From: Teichococcus vastitatis
GTDB lineage: Bacteria > Pseudomonadota > Alphaproteobacteria > Acetobacterales > Acetobacteraceae
NCBI RefSeq assembly: GCF_003604215.1
Contig: NZ_QXGS01000003.1
Coordinates: 1-64,000 of the forward strand
Length of the DNA: 64,000 nt
Direction: 5' to 3'
The translations under genes and the position numbers were made by a program. The first letter of the stretch is position 1. Each line of letters opens with the position of its first letter. The notes under the pieces were generated by a model, which worked only from the letters and a program-made list of their open reading frames with translations, was not told the origin of the DNA and did not search any database. Positions 18,092-27,323 of this stretch are shown here, one piece after another.

Positions 18092-18373
18092 TTACCAGCC
18101 ATAGCCGCGGTGGCGGTAGGGCCGGCTATGGTAGTGCCGGCCGTGGCCATAGCCATGGCCATAGCGGTAGCCGCCGTCATACCGGCGGTGCCGATGGCGG
18201 CGATAGCCGCGGTTGTCGTCGTCGCCGACGGAGCCTGCGATCAGTCCGGCGGCCAGGCCAGCACCAGCGCCGAGCGCCAGGGTGCTGCCCCAATCCGTCG
18301 TGCCGTCGGGATTCTGGCAGCCAGCCAGGGTGAGGGTGGCGGCAAGGGTGATGGAAGCCAGGAAGCGTCGCAT
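18092..18373 (-). CDS. Small lipoprotein with glycine zipper and His/Tyr/Gly-rich tail
   Basis: A 93-residue protein. The signal peptide MRRFLASITLAATLTLAGC ends in a lipobox (LAGC), so it should be lipid-anchored, probably at the outer membrane. A glycine-zipper-like helix (GAGAGLAAGLIAGSVG, residues about 35-50) resembles the surface-antigen/SmpA-linked lipoproteins. The last 40 residues are almost entirely His, Arg, Tyr and Gly, with a weakly repeated GY-GHG pattern that could bind metal. I start at 18373 because the lipoprotein signal begins there. A GGAGG lies 10 bases upstream. The function is unknown. Confidence 0.72.
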   Translation of the reverse strand: MRRFLASITLAATLTLAGCQNPDGTTDWGSTLALGAGAGLAAGLIAGSVGDDDNRGYRRHRHRRYDGGYRYGHGYGHGRHYHSRPYRHRGYGW

Positions 18374-18475
18374 GGGGGATGCACCTCCGATGCGGACAAG
18401 ATGGTTCGCCGACAAGGCCATTGCGAGGCCGGATCAAGGCGACTTCCGGGCAGAGTGTGACGAAATGCCGCGGCG

Positions 18476-18730
18476 TTATCCGGCGCGGCCGGAGAAGGCA
18501 TTGAAGGTCTGGATGGTGTAGGTATCCTTCACCCCTGGCACGCTTTGCACGCACTGCACCACGAACAACCCGATGTCGCGGTCCGGCTCCAGGTAGAACT
18601 TGCCGAGCAGGTCGTATTGGCCGGAAACCGAATGCATCTCCGACAGCTCCTCGATGCTGTCCGCCATCTCCCGCGCCACCTCATAGGCCCGGCCCATCTC
18701 GCATTTGATCAGAACAAAAATCGCTCGCAT
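18476..18730 (-). CDS. Stand-alone Lrp/AsnC effector (RAM) domain protein
   Basis: An 84-residue protein equal to just the C-terminal ligand-binding domain of Lrp/AsnC regulators: AIFVLIKCEMGRAYEVAREMADSIEE, then GQYDLLGKFYLEPDRDIGLFVVQCVQSVPGV and a final T.T..F. It has no DNA-binding helix-turn-helix. Such proteins form ring-like oligomers that bind amino acids and may modulate full-length Lrp proteins or enzymes. It is divergent from a ThDP enzyme resembling acetolactate synthase across 293 bases, so a link to branched-chain amino acid sensing is possible but only inferred. Confidence 0.85.
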   Translation of the reverse strand: MRAIFVLIKCEMGRAYEVAREMADSIEELSEMHSVSGQYDLLGKFYLEPDRDIGLFVVQCVQSVPGVKDTYTIQTFNAFSGRAG

Positions 18731-19023
18731 GTCTTTCTGTGCCTCGCGGGTCGTTGTTGCGGGTGGGACGGGCCGTGGTGCCCGGCATGGCAGGCGCGAA
18801 ACATTTCTGGAGCGCCCCTCCTGGCTTCCGCCGCCGATACCCGGAATCCCACCGGATGCCGGGCCCCGTCATGGTTCCGATCAAGCACCGCGGAGCGCAC
18901 CGCCCGGTGGTGTTGCCGGAAGAACAGCTTTCCGATCTCGGACGGGTAGCCCAGGCGGCGCGGCTCGGCTAGCCTCCGCCCCGGTTGTATGACGACCCGA
19001 TCGAAGGGAAGAGGAACGAAACC
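18731..19023. other. Divergent intergenic region, Lrp-like / ThDP enzyme
   Basis: Presumably holds the promoters for the RAM-domain gene and the ThDP-dependent enzyme. I see no convincing -35/-10 pair, leader peptide rich in branched-chain residues, or terminator-antiterminator fold, so no attenuation signal can be claimed. Confidence 0.5.
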
Positions 19024-20715
19024 ATGGATGGGATGAGCACCGCCACACGCACCGGGGGCCAGCTCCTGGCCGATGCGCTGGTGGCGCAGGGGGTGACGCA
19101 CGCCTTCTGCGTACCGGGCGAGTCCTACCTCGACCTGCTCGACGGGCTGTACAACAACAGCGACAAGATCAGCCTGACCACCTGCCGCTTCGAGGCCGGC
19201 GCCGTGAACATGGCCGAGGCCCATGGCAAGCTGACCGGCCGCCCCGGCGTGGCGCTGGTGACGCGCGGCCCCGGCGCCTGCCATGCCGCGATCGGTGTTC
19301 ATGTGGCGATGCAGGACAGCACGCCGCTGGTGCTGATCGTCGGGCAGATCCCCTTCGCCGAGACCGACCGCGAATCCTTCCAGGAGGTCGATTACCGCCG
19401 CATGTTCGGCTCGGTCGCCAAATGGGTGACGCAGATCGATGACGCGGCGCGTATCCCCGAGCTGATGGCGCATGCCTTTGATGTCGCGACCTCCGGCCGC
19501 CCCGGCCCCGTGGTGGTGGCGATCTCGGAGGAGATGCAGAAGACCCGCGTCGCGGTGCCGGATATCGGGCCGGCCGAGGTGGCGCCTGCCGCGCCATCCC
19601 CTGCCGCGCTGAACAAGATGCTGGCCTTGCTGGACAGCGCCGAGCGGCCGCTGGTGGTGCTCGGCGGCTCCCGCTGGAGCGCCGAGACGCGCCGCATCGT
19701 CCAGGCGTTCTGCGTGGCGCGCGACCTGCCCGTCGCGGTCGGCTTCCGCCGGCAGAGCCTGTATGACTGCACCCTGCCGAACTATGCCGGCGATCTCGGC
19801 GTCGGCGCGGATGCTGGTCTGGTGGCGGCCGCCAAGAAGGCGGACCTGATCCTGGCGCTGGGCACCCGCATCGGGGAGCCGGTCAGCCAGGGCTACACCC
19901 TGTTCGACATGGCGGGGCAGGCTGGGCAGAAGATCATCCACGTATATCCGGACCAGGCGGAGATCGGCCGTGTCTACCGCCCCGCCCTCGGCATCACCGC
20001 CGAGATCAACGTCTTCGCCGAGGAACTCGCGAAGCTGCCCGCGCCGGTGGGCGCGCCGCGCTGGTCGGCCTGGACCAGGGACATCCATGCCGCGCGGGTC
20101 AAGCAGGCCGAGGCGCCGGACTACGCCGGCCCACTGAACCTGGCCCGCGAACTGCAAGCGCTGGAAAAGGTGTTGCCGGCGGATACCATCTTCACCTGCG
20201 ACGCCGGCAATTTCGCCACCTGGCCGAACCGCTTCATGCACCTGACCGAGCAGCAGGAATTCCTGGGCCCGACCAATGGCGCCATGGGCTACGCCGTGCC
20301 GGCGGCGATCGGCGCCAAGATCAGCTTTCCCGACCGCGTCTGCATCGGGCTCGTCGGTGATGGTGGCTTCCTGATGACCGGCCAGGAGATCGCGACTGCC
20401 TTCCAGGCGGAAGCGCCGGCGATCATCCTGGTGTTCAACAACGGCATGTACGGCACCATCCGCATGTACCAGGAGCGCGTTTATCCCGGCCGCGTTTCCG
20501 GCACGCAGCTGACCAACCCGGACTTCGCCAAGTTCATCGAAAGCTTTGGCGGCTATGGCGAGACGGTGGAAAAGGATGGCGAGCTGGTGCCTGCCTTCCA
20601 GCGCGCCCTCGCCAGCGGCAAGCCGGCGGTGATCGAGGTACGGATGAACCCGGAGCAGGTGACGCACCGCGCCACCATCGAGCAGCTGCGCCAGCAGGGC
20701 GGCAGCAAGCACTGA
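19024..20715 (+). CDS. ThDP-dependent enzyme, acetolactate-synthase-like
   Basis: A 563-residue enzyme with the three-domain layout of the acetolactate synthase/benzoylformate decarboxylase family. The N-terminal pyrimidine domain has the ThDP-activating Glu in CRFEAGAVNMAE. A central Rossmann domain follows, then the C-terminal PP domain with GDGGFLMTGQEIATA and FNNGMYG, the Mg-ThDP motif. No ilvN regulatory subunit follows, and an ilv operon is absent. It is therefore more likely a catabolic or oxalyl/glyoxylate-type enzyme than the biosynthetic IlvB. I cannot fix the substrate. A strong hairpin terminator follows. Confidence 0.82.
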   Translation: MDGMSTATRTGGQLLADALVAQGVTHAFCVPGESYLDLLDGLYNNSDKISLTTCRFEAGAVNMAEAHGKLTGRPGVALVTRGPGACHAAIGVHVAMQDSTPLVLIVGQIPFAETDRESFQEVDYRRMFGSVAKWVTQIDDAARIPELMAHAFDVATSGRPGPVVVAISEEMQKTRVAVPDIGPAEVAPAAPSPAALNKMLALLDSAERPLVVLGGSRWSAETRRIVQAFCVARDLPVAVGFRRQSLYDCTLPNYAGDLGVGADAGLVAAAKKADLILALGTRIGEPVSQGYTLFDMAGQAGQKIIHVYPDQAEIGRVYRPALGITAEINVFAEELAKLPAPVGAPRWSAWTRDIHAARVKQAEAPDYAGPLNLARELQALEKVLPADTIFTCDAGNFATWPNRFMHLTEQQEFLGPTNGAMGYAVPAAIGAKISFPDRVCIGLVGDGGFLMTGQEIATAFQAEAPAIILVFNNGMYGTIRMYQERVYPGRVSGTQLTNPDFAKFIESFGGYGETVEKDGELVPAFQRALASGKPAVIEVRMNPEQVTHRATIEQLRQQGGSKH

Positions 20716-20803
20716 TCTAGGCGGCGCGGGGGAGCCACCCCCCCCCGCCATTCCCGCGACGGCGGGCCGGATGCCGCGCGGGGCACCAACCAGGAACGCG
20801 GTG

Positions 20804-20832
20804 ACCCGGGGGACCATCGTCCCCCGGGTTTT
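20804..20832 (+). terminator. Intrinsic terminator of the ThDP-enzyme gene
   Basis: ACCCGGGGGA (20804-20813) and TCCCCCGGGT (20820-20829) make a perfect 10-base stem with a six-base loop. The final T runs into TTTT at 20829-20832 on the plus strand. It sits between convergent genes. On the minus strand there is no T-run, so it should chiefly terminate the ThDP-enzyme transcript. Confidence 0.75.
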
Positions 20833-20835
20833 CCG

Positions 20836-21933
20836 TCAGCCTGCGAGGGTCTTGCCGGTGGAGCCCAGGTCGGCGAAGGCCTCGTCCAGGCGCTTGACGA
20901 TTCCCTTCTCCGCGGCCCGCAGCCACTTGCGCGGGTCGTAGAGCTTCTTGGTCGGCTTGCCGCTGGACGGATCGATCTGGTGCGTGAAGGCCACCGGGTT
21001 CGACTGCACATAGGCGCCCACCGGCTCGGCGAAGGCGAATTGCGTGTCGGTGTCGATGTTCATCTTGAACACACCATAGGACACGGCCTCGGTGATCTTG
21101 GCCTTCTCCGAGCCGGAGCCGCCGTGGAACACCAGCGCCATCGGCTTCTCGCCGCCGCCGAACTTCGCCGAGACGGCTTCCTGCGATGCCTTCAGGATCT
21201 CCGGCCGCAGCTTGACGTTGCCGGGCGCATAGACGCCATGGACGTTGCCGAAGGAGGCCGCCATGGTGACGTGGCCGATCGGGGACAGCACTTCCCAGGC
21301 CTTCAGCACGTCCTCGGGCTGGGTGTAGAGATGCGCGTTGTCGGCCGATTCCTCGAGGTCATGGCCGATGCCGTCTTCCTCGCCGCCGGTGACGCCCAGC
21401 TCGATCTCCAGGCTCATGCCGAGCTTGGCCATGCGCTCCAGCACGGTCTTGCATTCGGCGATGTTGGTGTCGAGCGGCTCGGCCGAAAGGTCCAGCATGT
21501 GCGAGGAGAACAGCGGCTTGCCGGTCCGCTTCATGAACTCCTCGCCGTGGTCGATCATGCCGTTGACCCAGGGGATCAGCGAGCGGTCGGCGTGATCGGT
21601 GTGCAGCACCACGCAGATGCCGTAGGCGGCAGCCACCGTGTGGACGTGCTGCGCGGCCGAAACGGCGCCGAGCACGCGGGCGGCGGCGGCATCGGGGCAG
21701 CCCTCGCCGGCGAAGAAGCGGGCACCGCCATTGGAGAGCTGGATGATGACGTCGGACTTGTTCTTGGCCGCCGCCTCCAGCACCGCGTTGATGCTGTTGG
21801 TGCCGACGACGTTAACCGCCGGCAGGGCGTAGCCGCCTTCGCGGCAGGCATCCAGCAGGGCGAGGTAGTCGGCGCCGGTCACGACGCCCGGCTTCAGTCG
21901 GGTCTTGCTGCTGAGGGGGGCGGCCTGGTCCAT
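20836..21933 (-). CDS. fba: Class II fructose-bisphosphate aldolase
   Basis: A 365-residue zinc-dependent aldolase that interconverts fructose-1,6-bisphosphate with DHAP and glyceraldehyde-3-phosphate. It is of the E. coli FbaA/yeast subtype by length. Zn ligands are visible in VVLHTDHADRS, FGNVHGVY and VFHGGSGS, and GVTGGEEDG is the usual catalytic-loop segment. The C-terminal DPRKWLRAAE matches the subtype. The gene stands alone, with no gap, pgk or Calvin-cycle genes in the window, so central glycolysis/gluconeogenesis is the simplest role. Confidence 0.95.
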   Translation of the reverse strand: MDQAAPLSSKTRLKPGVVTGADYLALLDACREGGYALPAVNVVGTNSINAVLEAAAKNKSDVIIQLSNGGARFFAGEGCPDAAAARVLGAVSAAQHVHTVAAAYGICVVLHTDHADRSLIPWVNGMIDHGEEFMKRTGKPLFSSHMLDLSAEPLDTNIAECKTVLERMAKLGMSLEIELGVTGGEEDGIGHDLEESADNAHLYTQPEDVLKAWEVLSPIGHVTMAASFGNVHGVYAPGNVKLRPEILKASQEAVSAKFGGGEKPMALVFHGGSGSEKAKITEAVSYGVFKMNIDTDTQFAFAEPVGAYVQSNPVAFTHQIDPSSGKPTKKLYDPRKWLRAAEKGIVKRLDEAFADLGSTGKTLAG

Positions 21934-22026
21934 GCGGATGCTCCGGCTAGAAAACGATGGGTGGCAGCATACCCTGTTCCGCGCCGCCGCGCGCCTCCCC
22001 TCCGCGATAACATCGGAGCCAACCGG

Positions 22027-23781
22027 TCAGTCGCCGATCGCGACGCCCTCGCGGCGCGGATCGGCACCGCCGAGCAGGCCTTGCGGCGTCACGATGATGG
22101 CCTGCAGCCCGGACACCATGGCACGAACTTCCGTGCGGTGGCCGCGGGCCTGCAGCGCCGGCGCCAGCGTTGCCGCCATGGTGCCCAGTTCCAGCTCCGC
22201 CGCGCCGCCGAGCGAGCCGGCGCGCGGCAGCGACACCGCCGCCTGCGGGTCAAGCTTCCAGTCCAGCAGGCCGAGCAGCGTTTGCGCCACATAGCCGATG
22301 ATGCGGGCCCCGCCGGGTGAGCCGAGCGTGGCCAGCAGCCGCCCTTCCGCGTTGAACACCAGCGTCGGCGCCATGGAGGAGCGGGGCCGCTTGCCGCCCT
22401 CGACCCGGTTCGCGACCGGGCGGCCGTTGATCTCGGGCCGGAAGGAGAAATCGGTCAGCTCGTTGTTGAGAAAGAAGCCCCGCACCATCAGCCGGGCGCC
22501 GAACGCATCCTCCACCGTGGTGGTCATGGACAGGGCGTTGCCGGCGGCATCCACGATCGACACCTGGCTGGTGCCGTGTTCCGGCTGGTCCGGCTGCGGG
22601 GAGAGGTCGGCATGGCGCCAGCGCGGCTGGCCGGCGGCGGGGGCGGGGTTGGCCCGGTCGCGGTCGAGCAGCTGGGCGCGCAGCGTCAGATAAACATCCT
22701 CGGTCAGCCCCCGCACCGGCACAGGCTGGAAGTCGCTGTCGGCGATGTAGAGGTTGCGGTCGGCAAAGGCGAGGCGGCTGGCCTCCACCAGCAGATGCGC
22801 CGCCTCGGCGCCGCGCGGGTCGAGGCCCGCCATATCGGCATGCTCCAGCACCCCCAGGATCTGCGCCACGGCGACGCCGCCGGAGGAGGGCGGCGGGAAG
22901 CCGCACAGCCGGAAGCGGCGGTAAGGGGTGCAGAGCGGCTCCCGCTTCTTCGGTGCATAGGCCGCCAGGTCGTCCACCGTCAGGCCGTTGCCCGCGTCGC
23001 CATGCCCGGCCACGGCGGCGACGATGTCCTGCGCTACGGGGCCGACCTGCATCGCGGCAGCGCCGCGCCCGGCCACCATTCGCAGCGTCTCGGCCAGGGC
23101 GGGATTGCGCAGGAGGTGGCCCTCCGGCCAGGGGGTGCCGTCTGCGGCGAAGAAATAAGCGGCGGCGGACGGGTTGCGCTTCAGCCGCTCGGCATCCTCG
23201 GCGATCAGCCCGGCCAGCCGGGCGGAGATCGGGAAGCCCTGTTCGGCCAGCCGGATGGCGGGCTGGAACAGTTCGGTCCAGGGCAGGCGGCCCTGCTCGT
23301 GATGCGCCGCCTCCAGCATCGGCAGCACGCCAGGCGCGCCGACGCTGCGCCCCGACAGCACCGCTTCGTAGAAGGTGAGGGGCGTGCCGTCGGGCCGCAG
23401 GAACAGCCCGCTGCCGGCCGTCGCCGGCGCTGTCTCGCGCCCGTCCCAGGCGGTCAGGCGCCGCTCCAGGCCGTTCCAGTGCAGCATCAACGCGCCGCCG
23501 CCGATGCCGGAGGATTGCGGCTCCACCAGGGTCAGCACTGCCTGCACCGCCACCGCCGCATCCACCGCGGTGCCGCCGGCGCGCAGCATGGCGAGGCCGG
23601 CCTCGGCGGCCAGCGGGTGGGCGGCGGCCACCATCTGGCGGCTGGCGCGGGCCGGCGGACGCGGCGCCTCATGCGCGGCGGGCTGAGGCGTGGTGTCCTG
23701 CGCCCGGGCGGCCGCGCCGGGCAGCAGTGCGGCGACCAGCAGCGGTGCGGCGAAAAGGGCCGTTCGGATCGAAAGGGTCAT
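22027..23781 (-). CDS. ggt: Gamma-glutamyltransferase
   Basis: A 584-residue periplasmic Ntn-hydrolase that cleaves the gamma-glutamyl bond of glutathione. A signal peptide (residues 1-27, ending ARA) precedes the large subunit. The precursor self-cleaves before the nucleophile Thr404 in [11 protein letters not shown]. Substrate motifs SSGIGGG and the PRSSMAPT region of the small subunit are present. Two ATG codons lie six bases apart. I use the second because GGGAG is eight bases before it and only two before the first. It is followed on the other strand by a glutathione-peroxidase-like gene. Confidence 0.92.
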   Translation of the reverse strand: MTLSIRTALFAAPLLVAALLPGAAARAQDTTPQPAAHEAPRPPARASRQMVAAAHPLAAEAGLAMLRAGGTAVDAAVAVQAVLTLVEPQSSGIGGGALMLHWNGLERRLTAWDGRETAPATAGSGLFLRPDGTPLTFYEAVLSGRSVGAPGVLPMLEAAHHEQGRLPWTELFQPAIRLAEQGFPISARLAGLIAEDAERLKRNPSAAAYFFAADGTPWPEGHLLRNPALAETLRMVAGRGAAAMQVGPVAQDIVAAVAGHGDAGNGLTVDDLAAYAPKKREPLCTPYRRFRLCGFPPPSSGGVAVAQILGVLEHADMAGLDPRGAEAAHLLVEASRLAFADRNLYIADSDFQPVPVRGLTEDVYLTLRAQLLDRDRANPAPAAGQPRWRHADLSPQPDQPEHGTSQVSIVDAAGNALSMTTTVEDAFGARLMVRGFFLNNELTDFSFRPEINGRPVANRVEGGKRPRSSMAPTLVFNAEGRLLATLGSPGGARIIGYVAQTLLGLLDWKLDPQAAVSLPRAGSLGGAAELELGTMAATLAPALQARGHRTEVRAMVSGLQAIIVTPQGLLGGADPRREGVAIGD

Positions 23782-23913
23782 GCGCATCGCTCCCGGTGGC
23801 GGCCGCAGGTTAGTGGCTCCGCCCTGGCTGTCGATGCCCCACCGCGCGGACGCTGCTTGCGCCCGGGCGGCACTTCACCCCATGTGACCGTCGGCAAGGC
23901 TCGGAGAAGCGCG

Positions 23914-24573
23914 ATGGCCGAGGATCAGGCGCCGGACGGCATCCGGCAGAAGCTGGTGGACACCAAGCAGCGCTGGGCGCGCGAAGGCCGGCTGCTGACC
24001 GGCGGGACCGCACCACCCGGCCAGCGCCTGCCGCCCGGCCAGCGGCTGGTGCGGGACTGGCCGGTGCTCGACCTCGGCGTGCAGCCGGCGGTGGCGGAGG
24101 AGAGCTTCCGGCTGGAGGTCGACGGGCTGGTGGACCGGCCGGTGACGCTGGATTGGCGCTGGCTGATGGAGCTGGAACAGGCGGAGCGTACCAACGACAT
24201 CCACTGCGTGACGCAATGGTCGCGTTACGACAACCGTTGGAACGGCATCGCCGCCACCACGCTGCTGGAGCTGGTGCGGCCGAAATCCCAGGCCCGCTTC
24301 GTCGAATTCGGCGCCTATGACGGCTACACCACCAATCTGGCGCTGGAGGATTTCGCCCGGCCCGAGAACATCCTGGCGCATAGCTGGCAGGGCGAGCGGC
24401 TGACGCGCCAGCATGGCGGCCCGCTGCGCGTGGTGGTGCCGCACCTGTATTTCTGGAAAAGCACCAAGTGGGTGAAGCGTATCTCCCTCCTGGCGCAGAA
24501 CAGGCCCGGATTCTGGGAACAACGGGGCTATCATGATCGCGGCGACCCCTGGATGGAGGAACGCTATGGCTGA
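23914..24573 (+). CDS. Sulfite-oxidase-like molybdopterin enzyme
   Basis: A 219-residue soluble protein of the sulfite oxidase/YedY molybdopterin family, single-domain form. The cofactor-ligating Cys98 is in NDIHCVTQWSRYDNRW, followed by VEFGAYDGYTTNL and GGPLRVVVPHLYFWKSTKWV, the motifs lining the Mo-pterin pocket. No signal peptide is visible, unlike MsrP (YedY), and no MsrQ partner is present. The stop overlaps the start of the glutathione-peroxidase-like gene by 8 bases, suggesting one operon and perhaps an oxidative-repair theme. The substrate is not known. Confidence 0.85.
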   Translation: MAEDQAPDGIRQKLVDTKQRWAREGRLLTGGTAPPGQRLPPGQRLVRDWPVLDLGVQPAVAEESFRLEVDGLVDRPVTLDWRWLMELEQAERTNDIHCVTQWSRYDNRWNGIAATTLLELVRPKSQARFVEFGAYDGYTTNLALEDFARPENILAHSWQGERLTRQHGGPLRVVVPHLYFWKSTKWVKRISLLAQNRPGFWEQRGYHDRGDPWMEERYG

Positions 24574-25102
24574 AATCTCCCGCCGTACCCTGTTGGGCGC
24601 GGCCCCCGTGCTGATGGCGGCCATACCCGCGCCCAGCGGCCATGATTTCTGCTTCGACGCGATCGAGGGCGGCGAGATCGATCTGGCCGATTGGCGCGGC
24701 AAGCCGCTGCTGGTGGTCAACACCGCCAGCTTCTGCGGCTTCGCGCCGCAATTCGCCGCGCTGCAGACGCTGCACGAGCGCTACGGCCCGCGCGGTCTGC
24801 TGGTGCTCGGCGCGCCCTCCAACGACTTCAATCAGGAGAACGCCGACCGTGCCGCCATCAAGGATTTCTGCGAAGCCACCTGGGGCGCGCAGTTTCCCAT
24901 GACCGCGCCGCTGCATGTGCGCGGCCCGGAAGCGCATCCCTTCTTCGCCTGGGCGGCGGCGCAGCCGGGCGGGGCGGTGCCGCGCTGGAACTTCTTCAAA
25001 TTCCTGGTTGGCCGGGACGGGCGGCTGCTGCACGCCTTTCCCAGCGCCACGGAGCCCGATTCTGCCTCCATGCGGCAGGCGCTCAGCGCCGCCCTGGCGT
25101 GA
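24566..25102 (+). CDS. Glutathione-peroxidase-family protein, exported
   Basis: A 178-residue thiol peroxidase of the GPx fold. The peroxidatic Cys57 is in NTASFCGF, which differs from the usual N-[VT]-AS-[KE]-CG by Phe. GAPSNDFNQEN contains the conserved Gln-equivalent region, and WNFFKFLV carries the catalytic Trp-Asn. Unlike cytosolic BtuE/GPx, an N-terminal segment with ISRRTLLGAAPVLMAAIP looks like a Tat or Sec signal, so it may act in the periplasm. ATG 24566 has GGAGGA five bases upstream and overlaps the preceding gene. Confidence 0.83.
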   Translation: MAEISRRTLLGAAPVLMAAIPAPSGHDFCFDAIEGGEIDLADWRGKPLLVVNTASFCGFAPQFAALQTLHERYGPRGLLVLGAPSNDFNQENADRAAIKDFCEATWGAQFPMTAPLHVRGPEAHPFFAWAAAQPGGAVPRWNFFKFLVGRDGRLLHAFPSATEPDSASMRQALSAALA

Positions 25103-25593
25103 CAACCGCGTGGCGGGCGATGCGGCCGGCGGATCTTCCGGCCGTCAGCCGCATCGCTGCCGCGGTGCACCGGGACTTCCCCGAGGAGGATGCCGTGTTC
25201 GCCGAGCGGCTGGCGCTGTCTCCGGCCGGATGCCTGATGCTGGAGCGGGCGGGCGCCGCCGCGGGCTACGCCATCAGCCATCCCTGGCATTTCGGGCCGC
25301 CACCGGCGCTGAACAGCCTGCTGGGCGAACTGCCGGCGCGGCCCGAAACCCACTACCTGCACGATGTCGCCCTGTTGCCCGCGGCACGCGGCGCCGGCGC
25401 CGCGCGCATCCTGCTCGGTCGGCTGGAGGTGCTGGCCGGCGGGCTGCCGCTCTCCCTGGTGGCGGTGGGGGGCACAACAGGGTTCTGGGCCGGGCTCGGC
25501 TTCCGGCCGCGGGAGGAGCCGGCGCTGCTCGCGAAGCTGGCCAGCTACGGCGATCCGACAGCCCGGTTCATGGTGCAGCACCGATCGGGCTGA
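25099..25593 (+). CDS. GNAT-family N-acetyltransferase
   Basis: A 164-residue acetyltransferase. WRAMRPADLPAVSRIA starts the GNAT fold, and LHDVALLPAARGAGAARILLGRL is motif A with the R-G-x-G-A acetyl-CoA loop. GFWAGLGFRPR is motif B. I prefer GTG 25099, which overlaps the upstream stop as GTGA and keeps the first strand. ATG 25120 is an alternative. It is the last of three overlapping genes, and its end overlaps the convergent hydrolase by 26 bases. The acceptor is unknown. Confidence 0.83.
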   Translation: MTTAWRAMRPADLPAVSRIAAAVHRDFPEEDAVFAERLALSPAGCLMLERAGAAAGYAISHPWHFGPPPALNSLLGELPARPETHYLHDVALLPAARGAGAARILLGRLEVLAGGLPLSLVAVGGTTGFWAGLGFRPREEPALLAKLASYGDPTARFMVQHRSG

Positions 25594-27196
25594 CGCCATC
25601 CGGCGGCGCCTCGCGCACCAGGCACCAGCGGTTCTCCTGCGGCTCGGGTGCGCAGCCCTGCCACCAGCTTTCACGGCAGAAGCGGTTGGCCGGGGTGAGC
25701 CATTGCGGCGCCGCCATGCAGCGGCGCCAGTTCTCCGGGCTGGAGGCGGGGCCGTCGAAATACAGCGTCTCCAGCCAGGCATAGCCCAGTGGCTCCACCA
25801 CCGGCAGCGCCCGCGTCACCCAATCCCATTTGGCGGGCAAGGCCGGGCGGGCAACGGCGATCGCGCCGCGTTCCACGGCACGGCGGTAGCCCTTCAGGAA
25901 ATGCGATTCGAGGCGCATGCCGAAGCGGCCGACGCCCACGCCGAACAGCGCCTCGACCACGGTGAGATCGCAATGGTCCGGCAGGATCAACGCCGTCGGA
26001 AAGGCCAGGGTGGTGCCGGGAAAGGTACCGGCGCGGGCGAACAGATCGATCTCGAAGAAATAGCCCAGCACCCGCATGCGGCCCATGGTGGCGCGCAGAT
26101 AGGGCAGGGCACCGCCCGGCGGCAGTTCCGCCCAGCGCCGCGCGACGGCGCGCCACACCTCCGCTGCGGCGGGATAGGTGGGATCTGTGGCCGCCCAGTG
26201 CCGTTCCAGGTCAGAGCCGAAGCCGCGCGCCTCACCCCCGCGCTGGGACGCCATCATGTGCAGCAGCGCTTCCTGTGCCCCGACGCCGCCCCAGGACACC
26301 ACATGCGCCAGGTGCTTGGGACCCGGGCGGGTATCCAGAAAGGATTGCAGCAGAAAACCGATGCCCTGCGCGCTCAGCCCGCCCTGGCTTTGCCCGGTGA
26401 CGAACACTTCACCGCCGCCGCGCAGGTCGCCGGCATAGTCGGCGGCGTCCCGGATCATCGCCAGGGCCGCGGTGGAACTGGCCTGGGCCCGGCCAAAGGT
26501 CAGCCCGGAGGCCCAGGAGCGGAAATCGCGGTGCTCGAACACATGGGTGCCGGCCACGGCGTAGATGCGGTGCGGCGGCAGGCCGGAGGAAGGGCGCGCC
26601 TCCAGCACCGCCGCTGCGAAGCCGGAATACTGGTCGGCATAAAGCCGCAGCAGCCGGTAGTCCGGCAACTCCGCTTGCAGATCCGGATGGTCGAGAAAGG
26701 GCGGCGCCCCGACCGTGCCATGCCGCACGTCATAGGCGATGTCGGCCGCCTTCACCGTCGCCTCGTCCACCCGCCACAGGGAGCGGATGGCGGAGCGGCG
26801 GTCCAGCAGCACCGCCGAGGCATCCTCGCCGGGCAGGTAGATGGTGTCCGGATTGCCTTCCGGCGCCGGCAGGTCGCGCAGGTTCTCGAGGTGCAGCTCG
26901 ATCCGCCACGGTTCGCCACCACCGCCAGGGCGGATCCGCACGTCGTGACGCGCCAGGATCTCGCGCGCGAAGGGCAGCAACTCGTCCAGCGTCAAGCGGA
27001 GATCCCGCCCCGGCCCGCCGGCGATGCCGGGCACGCCGTCGTCGCAGCGGAGCAATTGCTCGGCGGCGGCCGGCCGGCGCGGGGCGAGCGCCGCATCTGG
27101 CTGGGCGTGTGACACGGAGGGCGCCAGGAGCAGGGCTCCACAGAGCAGCAGGCGATGAAGCGCGGCGCCTCGGCCCGGACGGAATGGCCGATCCAT
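25568..27196 (-). CDS. Secreted alpha/beta-hydrolase, unknown substrate
   Basis: A protein of about 542 residues with a signal peptide (hydrophobic core ending SHA). The nucleophile elbow GQSQGG with Ser at about residue 270 lies in VFVTGQSQGGLSAQ, preceded by a typical strand-turn-helix arrangement, so the fold is probably that of a lipase or esterase. Six cysteines near both ends suggest disulphides in the mature protein. I do not recognise a named family. The start is ATG 27196. An in-frame GTG 12 bases upstream is also possible. The region upstream is AT-rich (about 115 bases to parC) and likely carries its promoter. Confidence 0.7.
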   Translation of the reverse strand: MDRPFRPGRGAALHRLLLCGALLLAPSVSHAQPDAALAPRRPAAAEQLLRCDDGVPGIAGGPGRDLRLTLDELLPFAREILARHDVRIRPGGGGEPWRIELHLENLRDLPAPEGNPDTIYLPGEDASAVLLDRRSAIRSLWRVDEATVKAADIAYDVRHGTVGAPPFLDHPDLQAELPDYRLLRLYADQYSGFAAAVLEARPSSGLPPHRIYAVAGTHVFEHRDFRSWASGLTFGRAQASSTAALAMIRDAADYAGDLRGGGEVFVTGQSQGGLSAQGIGFLLQSFLDTRPGPKHLAHVVSWGGVGAQEALLHMMASQRGGEARGFGSDLERHWAATDPTYPAAAEVWRAVARRWAELPPGGALPYLRATMGRMRVLGYFFEIDLFARAGTFPGTTLAFPTALILPDHCDLTVVEALFGVGVGRFGMRLESHFLKGYRRAVERGAIAVARPALPAKWDWVTRALPVVEPLGYAWLETLYFDGPASSPENWRRCMAAPQWLTPANRFCRESWWQGCAPEPQENRWCLVREAPPDGVSPIGAAP

Positions 27197-27323
27197 CCCG
27201 TCCGCCACGATAGGGAAGCGGTTGATCAGAGCGAATGTCCCGGCAGCAACACAGTCAAGGTTAGTACCGGGAATATGGCCAAATTATTGGACAAATCTGA
27301 CAAAAGAAGCGTATTGTGAAGTC

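Noticed and set aside
20720-20800. C-run and GC-rich imperfect palindromes after the ThDP gene
   Set aside because: They have no stable symmetric stem apart from the terminator already listed and no repeat elsewhere in the window.
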